A DNA stretch of 64,000 bases from CAYVFC01 sp964450715 (lineage in GTDB: Bacteria > Myxococcota_A > Polyangia > Polyangiales > JAFGIB01), in assembly GCA_964450715.1 (NCBI GenBank), contig CAYVFC010000019.1, forward strand, positions 1 to 64,000, in the 5' to 3' direction. Of the stretch, positions 20,887 through 29,528 are shown piece after piece (the stretch's first letter is position 1; every line of letters begins with the position of its first letter). Under the pieces are notes generated by a model. It was not told the origin of the DNA. It did not search any database and saw nothing but the letters and a program-made list of their open reading frames with translations. Both the position numbers and the translations under genes were made by a program.

Positions 20887-21879
20887 ATGAAGCTCTCCGT
20901 CATCGTTCCCACCTACAACTCGGCGGCGACGCTGCCGAGGTTGCTGGAGTCGCTCGATGGGCAGACCCTGACCGAACGAGAGGTGATCGTCGTCGATGAC
21001 GCGTCCACCGACGAGACGGCGCGGATAGCGGCGCGACACCGCGTCGTTTACGAGCGCCTGGAAGCCAACCAGGGCCCGGCGGCCTCGCGCAACCGCGGCG
21101 CGGCGCTGGCCAGGGGCGAGTGGCTCGTGTTCACCGACGCCGACACGGTATTCTCTCCCGATACGTTGCAAGCCATCCACCGGGTGATCGAGGGCTCGGA
21201 CGCCGCCGCCCTCTTCGGCACCTACTCGGGGGAACCGGCCAACCCGGGGTTCTTACCGCGATACAAGGCGCTCTGGGAGTACTACACCATCGACATGACC
21301 TTCTTTCGCGCCGGCCAGCGCGACCTGTACCCCTCTACGACCTGGGTGCCCCGTCCGGGCGCGGTGAGCCGGGCCGCGTTCGAGGCGGTGGGGGGCTTCG
21401 ACACCCGTTTTCGTGGAGCCGACCTCGAGGACTTGGAACTCGGCTATCGCCTGCACGAAGCCGGGTATCGCATATACTTCGCGCCGGGCATACGGATCAA
21501 GCACATGTATCCCGAGACGCTCTGCAGGGGGCTCGGGATCGTGGCGCGCCGCGGTGCGCTGTGGATGCGCATGGCCGCCAGGCGCCGGAAGATGGACCCG
21601 GCCGGGGACGGAAGCCCGCGGGTGGCCCTGGCCCATGCCTGCGGGTTCGCGGTCTTCTGGCTGGCCGTGGCCAGCCCCTTGTGGCCGCCCCTGGCCTTGG
21701 CGGCGCTCGCCGGGTTTCTCTGCCACGCCTTTCTGCACAGGGATTTCCTCGCCCTCGCGCTACGGCAGGAGGGCCCCGGGTTCATGGCCCGCTCCCTGGC
21801 CGCCTGCTGGCTGTATTCGCTGGCAGGCGAGTTCGGCGCCGTCTACGGTCTGCTCACGACCTTCTCCCGCAGGGCGTGA
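20887..21879 (+). CDS. Family 2 glycosyltransferase
   Basis: 330 aa from ATG 20887 (the upstream in-frame sequence is non-coding in character). GT-A fold: MKLSVIVPTYNSAATLPR, then VIVVDDASTDET with the nucleotide-binding Asp, VFTDADTVF (DxD motif) and GAVSRAAFEAVGGFDTRF (acceptor loop). FRGADLEDLELGYRL carries the ED-type catalytic base. Two hydrophobic segments near the C-terminus suggest membrane attachment. It transfers a sugar from a nucleotide donor to an unknown acceptor. The stop TGA shares its A with the ATG of the next gene, so both are translationally coupled. Confidence 0.92.
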   Translation: MKLSVIVPTYNSAATLPRLLESLDGQTLTEREVIVVDDASTDETARIAARHRVVYERLEANQGPAASRNRGAALARGEWLVFTDADTVFSPDTLQAIHRVIEGSDAAALFGTYSGEPANPGFLPRYKALWEYYTIDMTFFRAGQRDLYPSTTWVPRPGAVSRAAFEAVGGFDTRFRGADLEDLELGYRLHEAGYRIYFAPGIRIKHMYPETLCRGLGIVARRGALWMRMAARRRKMDPAGDGSPRVALAHACGFAVFWLAVASPLWPPLALAALAGFLCHAFLHRDFLALALRQEGPGFMARSLAACWLYSLAGEFGAVYGLLTTFSRRA

Positions 21880-23426
21880 TGCCTCGGGGCGCGAACAGGG
21901 AGATGCTGCACGGCGGCGAGAGACCCGAGAGCCTGCGGGCGATGATCGTACCGGTGGCGGCGGCCGTGCTGCTGGCCGCCCCGGCGCTGCTTGTCCGCTA
22001 CCTGCCCATGACCGATCTGCCCCAGCACCTGGCGGTCGCGTCCATCCTCAGGAACATCGACGACCCGCTCTTCGGCTTCTCGAGCTACTACGAGGTCGCG
22101 CTTCACAAGTCCCTGTACCTGCTGCCCTACCTGGTGGTGGTGGCGCTGTCGTACCTCGTGCCCCTCGAGATCGCGATGCGCTGGCTGGTCTTCGCCATGC
22201 TGCTGCTCTACCCGCTCGGTATGCTGGCGCTGCTACGCGCCAGTCGGAGACCGGCGCTGCTCATGCTTCTGGCGCTGCCGCTCGTCTACAACGCCACCGT
22301 TTTCTGGGGGTTTATCCATTTCAATTTCGGCGTGGGCCTGTCGTTTTTCGCCATCGCCCTGTATTCGCGGGCCGAGCGCACTCCCGGGTCGGACCTGGCG
22401 CTCGGCCTGCTCTGTGCGGCCATCGCGCTCACCCACATGTACGGCCTGCTGGTGCTCTTCGGCTACGTGACGCTGTCGGTCCTGCTCGGAGAGCGGCAGC
22501 GCCTGCTGCGGCGGCTGCTGCCGCTGGCGCCGGGGGCGGCAGGGCTAGCGGTGTGGATCGGGTTCGCCCTCGAAGCGCGGCAAGTGGACGTAGTCGAGAA
22601 CCCTGGGCTGGTGCCGCGGCTGACGCGTTTCGAGCAGGCGGTCCTGGGGGGGTACAGCGACCCGGGCGAGGGCTACCTGTTGATCGCGTACGCCGTCGTC
22701 ATCCTCTTGCTGCTGCTCCCGTCCTTGCCGCTGGTCGGCAAGCGCCGGTGGCGTCTCGAGCGCGGGGACCGGATCCTGCTGGTCTACATCGCGCTCAATC
22801 TCCTCCTCTACCTGGTGCTTCCCATGAGCTTGCCCGCGGCCAAGTGCCTTCACCTGCGGCATGCCGTTCTCGCCCTGATGTTGCTGCCGCTGGTGGTGCC
22901 GCCGCTATCGCTGCGCAGGTTTCCCCGCCTGGGCGGCGCGCTGCTGGGCGGCCTGGCGCTGTTGACGATCGGCAACAGCTGGATCCACCTGCTACTGTTC
23001 GACCGCGAGGCCGCGAGCTTCGACGACGTCCTGCTCCACATCGAGCGAAGCCCCCGCCTGCTTTCGGTATCGCTGGAAAACAACGGAGCGTACACTCGCT
23101 CCTTCTCCTACGTGCACTTCGCGGCCTATGTCCAGGCCCGCAAGGGAGGCATCATCTCCATGAGCTTCGCCGGGTTCGCCTGGATCGCGCCGGTCCGCGA
23201 ACGTCCGGAGGCAAAAATCCCGGTCACGCCGGACGCCTTTGAATGGCGGCCGATGCTCTACGATTACGAGCGCTTCGGGTACTTCTACGACCTGGTGCTG
23301 CTGAGGTCGCCGGTGCCGCTGCGGCTATCTAAAGACGTATTCCCCTACCACCTGGAATACTGGAACCCGCCCTGGTGGCTCTATCGCAGGGACGCGGATC
23401 CGCCCGGGGCCAAGGGCCCCGGATAG
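21879..23426 (+). CDS. Polytopic membrane protein coupled to the GT2 gene
   Basis: 515 aa from ATG 21879 (TGATG overlap with the GT2 stop). About ten hydrophobic helices, for example MIVPVAAAVLLAAPALLV and LLIAYAVVILLLLLPSLPLV, followed by a soluble C-terminal part of about 130 residues ending in FPYHLEYWNPPWWLYR. An early loop YLPMTDLPQHLAVASIL has the acidic/His character of the first periplasmic loop of GT-C mannosyltransferase-like or dolichol-type enzymes. I cannot assign a named family. The context suggests a polyprenyl-linked sugar transferase working with the GT2. Confidence 0.8.
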   Translation: MPRGANREMLHGGERPESLRAMIVPVAAAVLLAAPALLVRYLPMTDLPQHLAVASILRNIDDPLFGFSSYYEVALHKSLYLLPYLVVVALSYLVPLEIAMRWLVFAMLLLYPLGMLALLRASRRPALLMLLALPLVYNATVFWGFIHFNFGVGLSFFAIALYSRAERTPGSDLALGLLCAAIALTHMYGLLVLFGYVTLSVLLGERQRLLRRLLPLAPGAAGLAVWIGFALEARQVDVVENPGLVPRLTRFEQAVLGGYSDPGEGYLLIAYAVVILLLLLPSLPLVGKRRWRLERGDRILLVYIALNLLLYLVLPMSLPAAKCLHLRHAVLALMLLPLVVPPLSLRRFPRLGGALLGGLALLTIGNSWIHLLLFDREAASFDDVLLHIERSPRLLSVSLENNGAYTRSFSYVHFAAYVQARKGGIISMSFAGFAWIAPVRERPEAKIPVTPDAFEWRPMLYDYERFGYFYDLVLLRSPVPLRLSKDVFPYHLEYWNPPWWLYRRDADPPGAKGPG

Positions 23427-23447
23427 GCCGCCCCGGCGGGATGCCCG

Positions 23448-23474
23448 GCCCGCGAACGAAGCGGGCGCTTGTTT
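23448..23474 (+). terminator. Terminator-like hairpin after the GT2-membrane protein pair
   Basis: GCCCGC, loop GAACGAA, GCGGGC, then GCTTGTTT, 22 bases after the stop. The T tract is imperfect. Confidence 0.4.
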
Positions 23475-23633
23475 CCCGGTCCGGGGTGTTCTCTCCGGTC
23501 CCTGTATCTCGCATCCGCCCGGATGTATCCCGAGGTGTGCGGATCTCGTATACCCGATCAGAAGACCTTCCGTCGGCGCCGGCAACCTCTCGGGCGAGGG
23601 ACGAGCGCGAACAGGCGAAAGAACGGGGTTTTC

Positions 23634-24030
23634 ATGCAGAACCGGATCGCGAACATGGTTTTTTTGCTAACTTTTTGCAGTGTCTACGCCTGAGGGTCCG
23701 ACGACACGGTGCGGTCGGATGCACCCGACGGCTCGGTGAGCGAGCAATCCGGGGCCGGTGCGGAGGGATCGGCTCCGGGTGAGGATGGCGATGGTGCGGG
23801 GGGCGCCGGGGGCGCGACGGCGGGCAACGGCGACGGCGGGGCCGGCGCCACGTCGGGAACGGGCGGCTCCACCCCCAGCCAGTGGGACCCCGAGACCGAA
23901 ACCCCCTTTGCCACCGACCCCACCGGTCAGGTGCTGTGCGAGCAGCGCGCCTGTGCCTGCGACAACGGGGAGGACGACGACGGGGACGGGCTGGTGGACG
24001 GCATGGACCCGGAGTGCACCGGTCCATGCC
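23634..24030 (+). pseudogene. Lipoprotein gene with TGA at the lipobox position and a lost 3' end
   Basis: From ATG 23634 the frame reads MQNRIANMVFLLTFCSVYA, then TGA at 23691-23693, then GSDDTVRSDAPDGSVSE in the same frame, a Gly-rich linker, and CEQRACACDNGEDDDGDG followed by DPECTGP. The sequence after the TGA is exactly what follows the modified Cys in neighbouring lipoproteins, and VYA-x fits a lipobox, so the TGA stands in place of the lipidated Cys. Related proteins continue well beyond the ECTGP segment, but here the frame runs into the start of another gene near 24026. I call it a decayed gene. Recoding is an unlikely alternative discussed in the findings. Confidence 0.6.
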
Positions 24031-24763
24031 TGCTGGTTCGCGCCGACCCGCCGTTTCCGGCGTGCTGGGCGTGGCGCTGCTCGCTCCGTTCTTCTCGCTG
24101 CCGTCTGTCCACGCGCAACCATCGGCGGGCGGTAGTAGACCGATCCCCGACAGATCCGAACGGAGCGAGCCGCACGCGCGCGAACCGGACGGAAGCGATG
24201 CGCACGCCGCCGCCGGCGAGTCGCCCTGGACGGTCGAGGCCGGCGCCGCCGTGCTCGGCGGGTACGATAGCAACCCCACGCTCTCGCCCGAGCCCGAGCA
24301 GCGTCCGGTAACCCCGCCGGTCTTCGTCCCGGCGGCCGAGACTGAAGAGCAGCCGGCGGGAAGCGGCGTGCTCGGCGGTGAGCTGGATGCATCCGTTTAC
24401 TCGAACCGCGCCTGGTGGGTCGGAGCCGGTCTCGATCTCGACGGTTTCGCCTACGACTTCGACGACACGAGCATGCAGGCGGCCCTGCGAGCCGAGGGGG
24501 GATACGCCGGTGAATCCACCGCCTCGCTGCTGGCGTTGCGGGGCGGCCGCTACCAACGCCGCCGTCGTACGCGGACAAGTGGCGACGATGACGGGTGCTA
24601 TGAACCCGTTGCCCGGGGGTTGGCCGGACGGCGGGCGGCGGTCCCGGACATCCGTCTGCCCGGCAAGCCACCGCAAGGGGTAGGGCGGCGAATTCCCCCC
24701 GTACCCGTGCACGGCCGCACTGCTAATCGGCACATGTCTTTACCGCGCGGCCGATCCGGGTGA
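24026..24763 (+). pseudogene. Exported barrel-like protein, apparently truncated
   Basis: ATG 24026 opens MPAGSRRPAVSGVLGVALLA with a signal peptide cleaved at VHA-QPS. Residues about 70-170 look like an outer-membrane beta barrel, with WTVEAGAAVLGGYDSNPT and alternating strands in ASVYSNRAWWVGAGLDL. After LLALRGGRY (nt 24550) the composition changes to Arg-rich low-quality sequence, and the frame ends at 24763 without a barrel-type last strand. I infer a frameshift or deletion near 24550 that removed most of the barrel. The start overlaps the end of the broken lipoprotein gene. Confidence 0.5.
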
Positions 24764-24791
24764 TAACCCGGACCGGGAGCACGACGCGTTC

Positions 24792-26927
24792 ATGTCCGCA
24801 AGGCCAGAAAAGGACAGGCGGTCGAAAACGAGGATCAGGGAGCAAGCCGAGAAGCGTTCTTCGGAGACGCCGCGTGCGGCGCGGTGCGTACGAACCCCGC
24901 GTGCGGCGCGGGCGGCGCGGCCCGAGCGCGGGAAAACGGTCGATCCGGCCGGGCTCAATCCGGAGCAGCGAGAAGCGGTGCGGACCCTGCAAGGGCCGGT
25001 GCTCGTCATCGCGGGCGCGGGCACCGGAAAGACCCTTACCCTGGTGCACCGGCTGGCCGAGCTGGTCCGCTCCGGGGTGCCGGCGGAGTCGATCCTGCTT
25101 CTGACCTTCACACGACGGGCGGCCGGGGAGATGATCGCGCGCGCCTCCGCGCTTCCCGGCGGCGGGTGCGAACGCGTGTCCGGGGGCACCTTCCACTCGT
25201 TCGCCAATGCCGCGCTCAGGCGCCATGGCCAGGCCATCGGCATCCCGCCCACCTTCACCATCCTGGACCAGTCCGACACCTTCGAGATCCTGAGCGGCAT
25301 CCGCAGCGATCTGGAGCTGTCCCAGCGCGGTCGCGGGTTTCCCCGGCGCGAGACCATCGCCGCCATCCTGAGCAAGGCGGCCAACAAGCAGACGACGATC
25401 CAGGAAGTGCTCCGACAGGAATATCCCCAGTTCCGGCACGAGGCCGCGGTCCTGGGCAAGATCGACACGCTGTATAGAAAGTACAAGGAAGAGCGCCTGC
25501 TGCTCGACTTCGACGACCTGCTGTTGAACCTGCTGCAGCTGCTGGAAGCCAGCCCGGATGCGAGCGAGCGCATTGCCCGGCAGTACGGTCACGTGATGGT
25601 GGACGAGTACCAGGACACCAATGAGCTGCAGGCGCGCATCACCCGAGCGCTGGCGGGCGAAAGCGGCAACATCATGGTGGTGGGCGATGATGCGCAGAGC
25701 ATCTACGCCTTCCGGGGCGCCTGCTACCGCAACCTGTTCGATTTCCGCGAGGCGTTCTCCGGGGCGCGGCTGATCACTTTGCAGCAGAACTACCGCTCGA
25801 CCCAGCCCGTGCTCGACGTGGCCAACGCCCTGATGGCCCAGATGTCGCGCTCCTTCCGTAAGGAGCTGTTCACGCGGCGCCGAGGGGGAGAAAAGCCCCT
25901 TCTGGTCGAGGCCGGAGACGAGAAAGAACAGGCGCGTTACGTGGCCGGGGAGGTCGAACGTCTGCGCAAGACCGGCGTCCGGCTCGCGGACATCGGTGTT
26001 CTGTTCCGCGCCAGCAGTCACGCCTTCGTGCTCGAGCTTCAGTCCCGCGATATTCCCTATGTCAAGTACGGCGGCTTCAAGTTCTTCGAGACCGCGCACA
26101 TCAAGGACGTACTGTGCTACCTGAAGGTGGTCGCCAACCCGGCCGACGACCTTTCGCTGGTCCGCGCGCTCATGCTCTGCGAGGGCGTGGGCCGCGCGGG
26201 CGCGCGCAAGATGCAGCAGTCGCTGCAGCGCGGGTCCGGAGGCGGATCGATCGCGGATAGTCTGCGCGGGCTCGCGCTTGGAGGCCGGAAAAAGAAGAGC
26301 GTGAACGCACTTGCCGATCTGCTGCAGTCGCTGGAGCCAAGCGCACAGGCGCCGGCTGCGAGCCTTCGCCAGGCCGTCGACTTCTATCTGCCGAACATGA
26401 AGGAGCGCTACGACGACTGGCCCCGGCGCGAGCGAGATCTTCAGCAGCTGGTGGCGCTTTGCGAGCGCTATCGCAGCGTGGAGTCGATGCTGACCGAGCT
26501 GGCGCTAGAGCCGCCCACCAGCTCCAGCCGCGACAACCTGGCGGCCGTGCAGCGCAGGGGCGCCGATGCGCTGGTGCTTTCCACCATGCACTCGGCCAAG
26601 GGGCTCGAGTGGCAGTCCGTGTTCGTGATCCAGGCCATCGATGGCTGTATTCCCATGGTCAACACCTTCACCGACGACTACGAGGTCGACCCGGAAAAGC
26701 TGGACGAGGAGCTGAGGCTTTTCTACGTGGCGGTGACGCGCGCGCGCGACGAGCTTCAGATCGTGTTCCCGCGCGATACCGCGCGCGGATACGGCTACGG
26801 CTGGGCCGAGGTTTCCCGTTTCATAGACGCTTTGCCGGAATCGCTGTTGTCGTCCCGGACGGCCGCGGCAGGCGGAAGAGGAGGCGGCACCGGGCGGTGG
26901 AGAGCGTCTCGTGATTGGCTTGATTGA
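24792..26927 (+). CDS. UvrD/Rep-type ATP-dependent DNA helicase
   Basis: 711 aa, superfamily 1A. Q motif LNPEQREAVRTL, Walker A AGAGTGKT, motif Ia LTFTRRAAGEM, GTFHSFA, Walker B VDEYQDT, motif III GDDAQSIYAFRGA, motif IV QQNYRST, motif V TMHSAKGLEW and motif VI FYVAVTRAR are all present, so a working 3'-5' helicase is expected. The first 45 residues are basic and low complexity. The protein ends soon after motif VI. It lies 28 bases after the truncated barrel frame and 55 bases before the next gene, and may form an operon with the latter. Repair or replication restart is the usual role of the family. Confidence 0.93.
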   Translation: MSARPEKDRRSKTRIREQAEKRSSETPRAARCVRTPRAARAARPERGKTVDPAGLNPEQREAVRTLQGPVLVIAGAGTGKTLTLVHRLAELVRSGVPAESILLLTFTRRAAGEMIARASALPGGGCERVSGGTFHSFANAALRRHGQAIGIPPTFTILDQSDTFEILSGIRSDLELSQRGRGFPRRETIAAILSKAANKQTTIQEVLRQEYPQFRHEAAVLGKIDTLYRKYKEERLLLDFDDLLLNLLQLLEASPDASERIARQYGHVMVDEYQDTNELQARITRALAGESGNIMVVGDDAQSIYAFRGACYRNLFDFREAFSGARLITLQQNYRSTQPVLDVANALMAQMSRSFRKELFTRRRGGEKPLLVEAGDEKEQARYVAGEVERLRKTGVRLADIGVLFRASSHAFVLELQSRDIPYVKYGGFKFFETAHIKDVLCYLKVVANPADDLSLVRALMLCEGVGRAGARKMQQSLQRGSGGGSIADSLRGLALGGRKKKSVNALADLLQSLEPSAQAPAASLRQAVDFYLPNMKERYDDWPRRERDLQQLVALCERYRSVESMLTELALEPPTSSSRDNLAAVQRRGADALVLSTMHSAKGLEWQSVFVIQAIDGCIPMVNTFTDDYEVDPEKLDEELRLFYVAVTRARDELQIVFPRDTARGYGYGWAEVSRFIDALPESLLSSRTAAAGGRGGGTGRWRASRDWLD

Positions 26928-26982
26928 CGATCCTTCGTAAATAGATCATAGACCGCGCCGGGTAACCCGGCGGGAGCAGGAG

Positions 26983-27675
26983 GTGCGCTTGGTTGACCGT
27001 CGCCAACGCAAGCTGGAGAGGAAGCGAAAGAAGCGCGTACTGGCCAAGAGGACCGCGAACGTCCGGACGGCGCGCCGGCCGGACTGGCAGATGCGCCTGA
27101 TCCGCAGCGCGTCGCGCGCACCCTTTGGTCCGTGCGCCGTGAGCGTCGGCTGGGATGACGCGGAAGGCGAGCTGCCATCCCTGGTGACGGCGGTGGTGAC
27201 GAGAGTGCTCGGCGACGGGCGGTTGTTCCCGAGCGTGGCCATGGTGGACCGCACTTGCCTCGGGGTTAAAAACGGATTCCCGGCGCAGCCCGTGACGCGC
27301 ACCGAGCTACCCGGGCTGCTCGATAAGGTCTTCATGGCGCACGGCGGCTGGGAGGAATGCCAGCCGCTGGTAGCGCAGTCGATCGTCTTCCGCGCGGTGG
27401 ACTACGCGCGCCGTCTCGGCTTCGAGCCTCACCCGGACGCGGAGCTGTTGCTTTTCGGCCCGCGTCCATCGGACTTGCTGGCGACGCCGTGGTGTGCGCC
27501 GCCGACTCCGGTATACCTGTCAGGGCCGGACGACGATGTAGAAGCGATCATGGCCCAGCTGGAAAAGACAGCCGGTGCGGGCAACTTCGATTTCGTCGCG
27601 TACGTCGACCCGTTCGATATCGACGAGGAGGAGGGTCGGCAAGAGGACGATGCGCTTGAGGACGAAAAGCGCTGA
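26983..27675 (+). CDS. Uncharacterised protein of a widespread soluble family
   Basis: 230 aa from GTG 26983, which follows GGAGCAGGAG. The N-terminus is very basic (RRQRKLERKRKKR). The core has VVTRVLGDGRLFPSVAMVD, then RTCLGVKNGF, and near residue 139 VDYARRLGFEPHPD. These resemble an uncharacterised family of bacterial and plant proteins I recall with LGVKxAF and GFxPHPDF segments. The C-terminus is acidic (DEEEGRQEDDALEDEK). It follows the helicase closely. No catalytic residues can be proposed. Confidence 0.65.
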   Translation: MRLVDRRQRKLERKRKKRVLAKRTANVRTARRPDWQMRLIRSASRAPFGPCAVSVGWDDAEGELPSLVTAVVTRVLGDGRLFPSVAMVDRTCLGVKNGFPAQPVTRTELPGLLDKVFMAHGGWEECQPLVAQSIVFRAVDYARRLGFEPHPDAELLLFGPRPSDLLATPWCAPPTPVYLSGPDDDVEAIMAQLEKTAGAGNFDFVAYVDPFDIDEEEGRQEDDALEDEKR

Positions 27676-27984
27676 ACATCGGTCCAACCAGGCGGCGTGC
27701 GGCTCGGCGTGAGGTGTTGGGAATCGCTACGAGGCCGCCTCCGTTCGCCGCTGCCCCGGCCTCACGCCGCGACCTCCAGCAGAACCGGCCAGACTGGTTT
27801 CACTACCGTGAAAATCCCCGTGGGGTCGCCAGTTTTCTAGGGATATCAAAGAACTAGAAGAGTTCGCTACGGGTCGCCCTCCCAGAGGCCTTGGTCGTGT
27901 TCGGAGGCTCTGCATTCCTGCCCTCCGGGTTCATGGTTGTATCCTGCTTGTACCGCGCGCAGAAGGCCGTAGCCCCCTAAGGAC
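27676..27984. other. Intergenic region with a tRNA-Glu 3' fragment
   Basis: No gene seen. It contains an inverted repeat (CGGCGTGAGG near 27704 and CCTCACGCCG near 27760). At 27812-27829 there is an 18-base exact copy of the 3' end of tRNA-Glu (11446-11463). Confidence 0.7.
27812..27829 (+). repeat. Candidate attachment-site remnant (tRNA-Glu 3' end)
   Basis: AAATCCCCGTGGGGTCGC is identical to 11446-11463, covering part of the T arm, the 3' acceptor strand and the discriminator of tRNA-Glu. The rest of a tRNA is absent. Integrative elements usually leave such fragments, but no integrase gene was seen between the copies. Confidence 0.45.
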
Positions 27985-28857
27985 TCACCGCAAAACAAAC
28001 GATCCGGCTGCGGGCGCGTGGGCGGGCGCCCTGGCGGCTTTCGTCCTCGGAAAAATCCTCGAAATAGCGCTCTCGACCGCAGGGAGAGATCTCTGCGGTT
28101 TTTCCTGCGGGCGCGCTCGCGATTGCGCTCCGCCGACGCGCCCGGGCTCGGCTCCGTCCGCGAGCGCGCCGTCGAGCGCGGCGAGTTGACCGGGATCGAG
28201 CAGGGAAAGCGGTACGGCCGGCGTGGAGTCCGTGGCGCACTCGCCGTCCGCGCTGAAGAAGCAAAGCGCGGCGTTCACGTTGCTGCCGACCAGATCGGCG
28301 AAGGTCTGACCGAGCGAGTCCACCACGATGTCCCACTTGCTCGGCAGAGAGGCATCGAGCGGTTCGATGCCGCAGTCGGCCGAGGCCTGTATCGGAGGAG
28401 CGTTGCACAGCATGCTGCCGCTGCGGTCGACCAGAAATAGCACGCTTGCCGGCAGCTCGTCCGAACGGTAGGTCGTCGCCTCGCAGCCCACCTGCGCCCG
28501 CAGCTCCGCACACAGGGAACCGTCGCCTTGTGCTGGTGGTTCCGGGGCCTCGGGGCAGCCGCTGCAGGGGCCTACCGTCGACCCCCCTTGCCCGTTCGGC
28601 GTGCAGCTCTGCACGCCTTCCAGCCCGCAGCCGTTGGGGCAGTAGCGGGGTTGGGTAGGCGTCGCCTCGCAGGCGTAGCTGTTGGCGACCGGATCGGATA
28701 CATCATCGCCCGCGGCGGGCGCCCCGCCGCTACCAGCGCCGGGCGTGCCGCCTCCGCCCGCGCCTCCGCCCGCGCCTCCGTTCGGCGACGAGCTCGCATC
28801 GCAGCAGAGTATCCACAAGCTAGCCAGCAAGCAAAGCGAGTAAATACGAGACATCAT
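27985..28857 (-). CDS. Lipoprotein with a truncated vWA domain
   Basis: 290 aa. Signal with a candidate lipobox (LWILCC), then a Gly-rich linker and a Cys-paired segment (YCPNGCGLEGVQSC). A vWA start follows at about residue 137 with SVLFLVDRSGSML (MIDAS) and the first third of the domain (KWDIVVDSLGQTFADLV, then NAALCFFSADGEC). After VPLSLLDPGQLAALDGALAD the sequence becomes Arg/Ala-rich and does not contain the second and third metal-site motifs. The domain is therefore cut near nt 28160 and the remaining 55 codons are probably read-through. Likely non-functional or a fragment. Confidence 0.6.
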   Translation of the reverse strand: MMSRIYSLCLLASLWILCCDASSSPNGGAGGGAGGGGTPGAGSGGAPAAGDDVSDPVANSYACEATPTQPRYCPNGCGLEGVQSCTPNGQGGSTVGPCSGCPEAPEPPAQGDGSLCAELRAQVGCEATTYRSDELPASVLFLVDRSGSMLCNAPPIQASADCGIEPLDASLPSKWDIVVDSLGQTFADLVGSNVNAALCFFSADGECATDSTPAVPLSLLDPGQLAALDGALADGAEPGRVGGAQSRARPQEKPQRSLPAVESAISRIFPRTKAARAPAHAPAAGSFVLR

Positions 28858-28894
28858 TATGGAACTATACCCGATACCGGTGCGTCCCTTAAGC

Positions 28895-29065
28895 CTAGAG
28901 CACCGATCGGGTTGAAAAGCTCATGATTTCGCGTCTTATAGGGGCCATATTCGGCGTTGTCCCCCCTCGAAGTGGCTCTGCCACTGCTTCGTCGGGCCAA
29001 GCACCGAACCTGACCCCCTCTAAACACACGAACTCAAAGAGTTTTCAACCCGTTCGCCGCTCTAG
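28895..29065. repeat. MITE-like palindromic element, copy 1
   Basis: 171 bases. The left end reads CTAGAGCACCGATCGGGTTG and the right end is its imperfect inverse (CAACCCGTTCGCCGCTCTAG). An internal hairpin, AAGTGGCTCTGCCACTGCTT, is followed by CGTCGGGCC. No open reading frame inside. Confidence 0.7.
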
Positions 29066-29357
29066 AGAGGCGATTTTCGGGCGGGGCGGGCCCGTCTGCT
29101 GCGTCGCTTCTGCTCGAAATAGCGGTGCTGTTCCTCTTGCTCGAGATGACACGCCAGCCTACCGTCGCAACGGAAAGGCATCGCCGTGATCCGTTACCCG
29201 ACGAGACGGTCGGTAAATATAGAGATAGATCGTTAATTGTTTTCCCGCTCCTCGTTCGCCGTTTCGCTCGGCAGAGAGTGGTTGTCCCAGTCCCAGGCTT
29301 GGGGATTGTTTCCTCGTCGAACGAGGTGCGATAGACTCCCGCTTCAGGCGGATGCAA

Positions 29358-29528
29358 CTAGAGCACCGAACGGGTTGANNNNNNNNNNNNNNNNNNNNNN
29401 NNNNNNNNNNNNNNNNNNNNNNNNNNNNNNNNNNNNNNNNNNNNNNNNNNNNNNNNNNNNNNNNNNNNNNNNNNNNNNAAACGCCATGAATTCGCGGTCT
29501 AGAGGAGCCATCTGCGGCCTCGTCCCTC
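29358..29528. repeat. MITE-like element, interrupted copy with a scaffold gap
   Basis: The left end (29358-29378) stops at the gap, and 29479-29528 continues the same 71-base left unit, which then repeats in copy 2. The flanks join seamlessly when the Ns are removed, giving a tandem duplication of the left part of the element. Confidence 0.6.
29379..29478. other. Scaffold gap (100 N) in a 71-base tandem repeat
   Basis: A run of exactly 100 N. The two flanks rebuild the sequence found intact at 29543-29560, so the true gap is probably zero or a multiple of the repeat unit. Confidence 0.98.
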
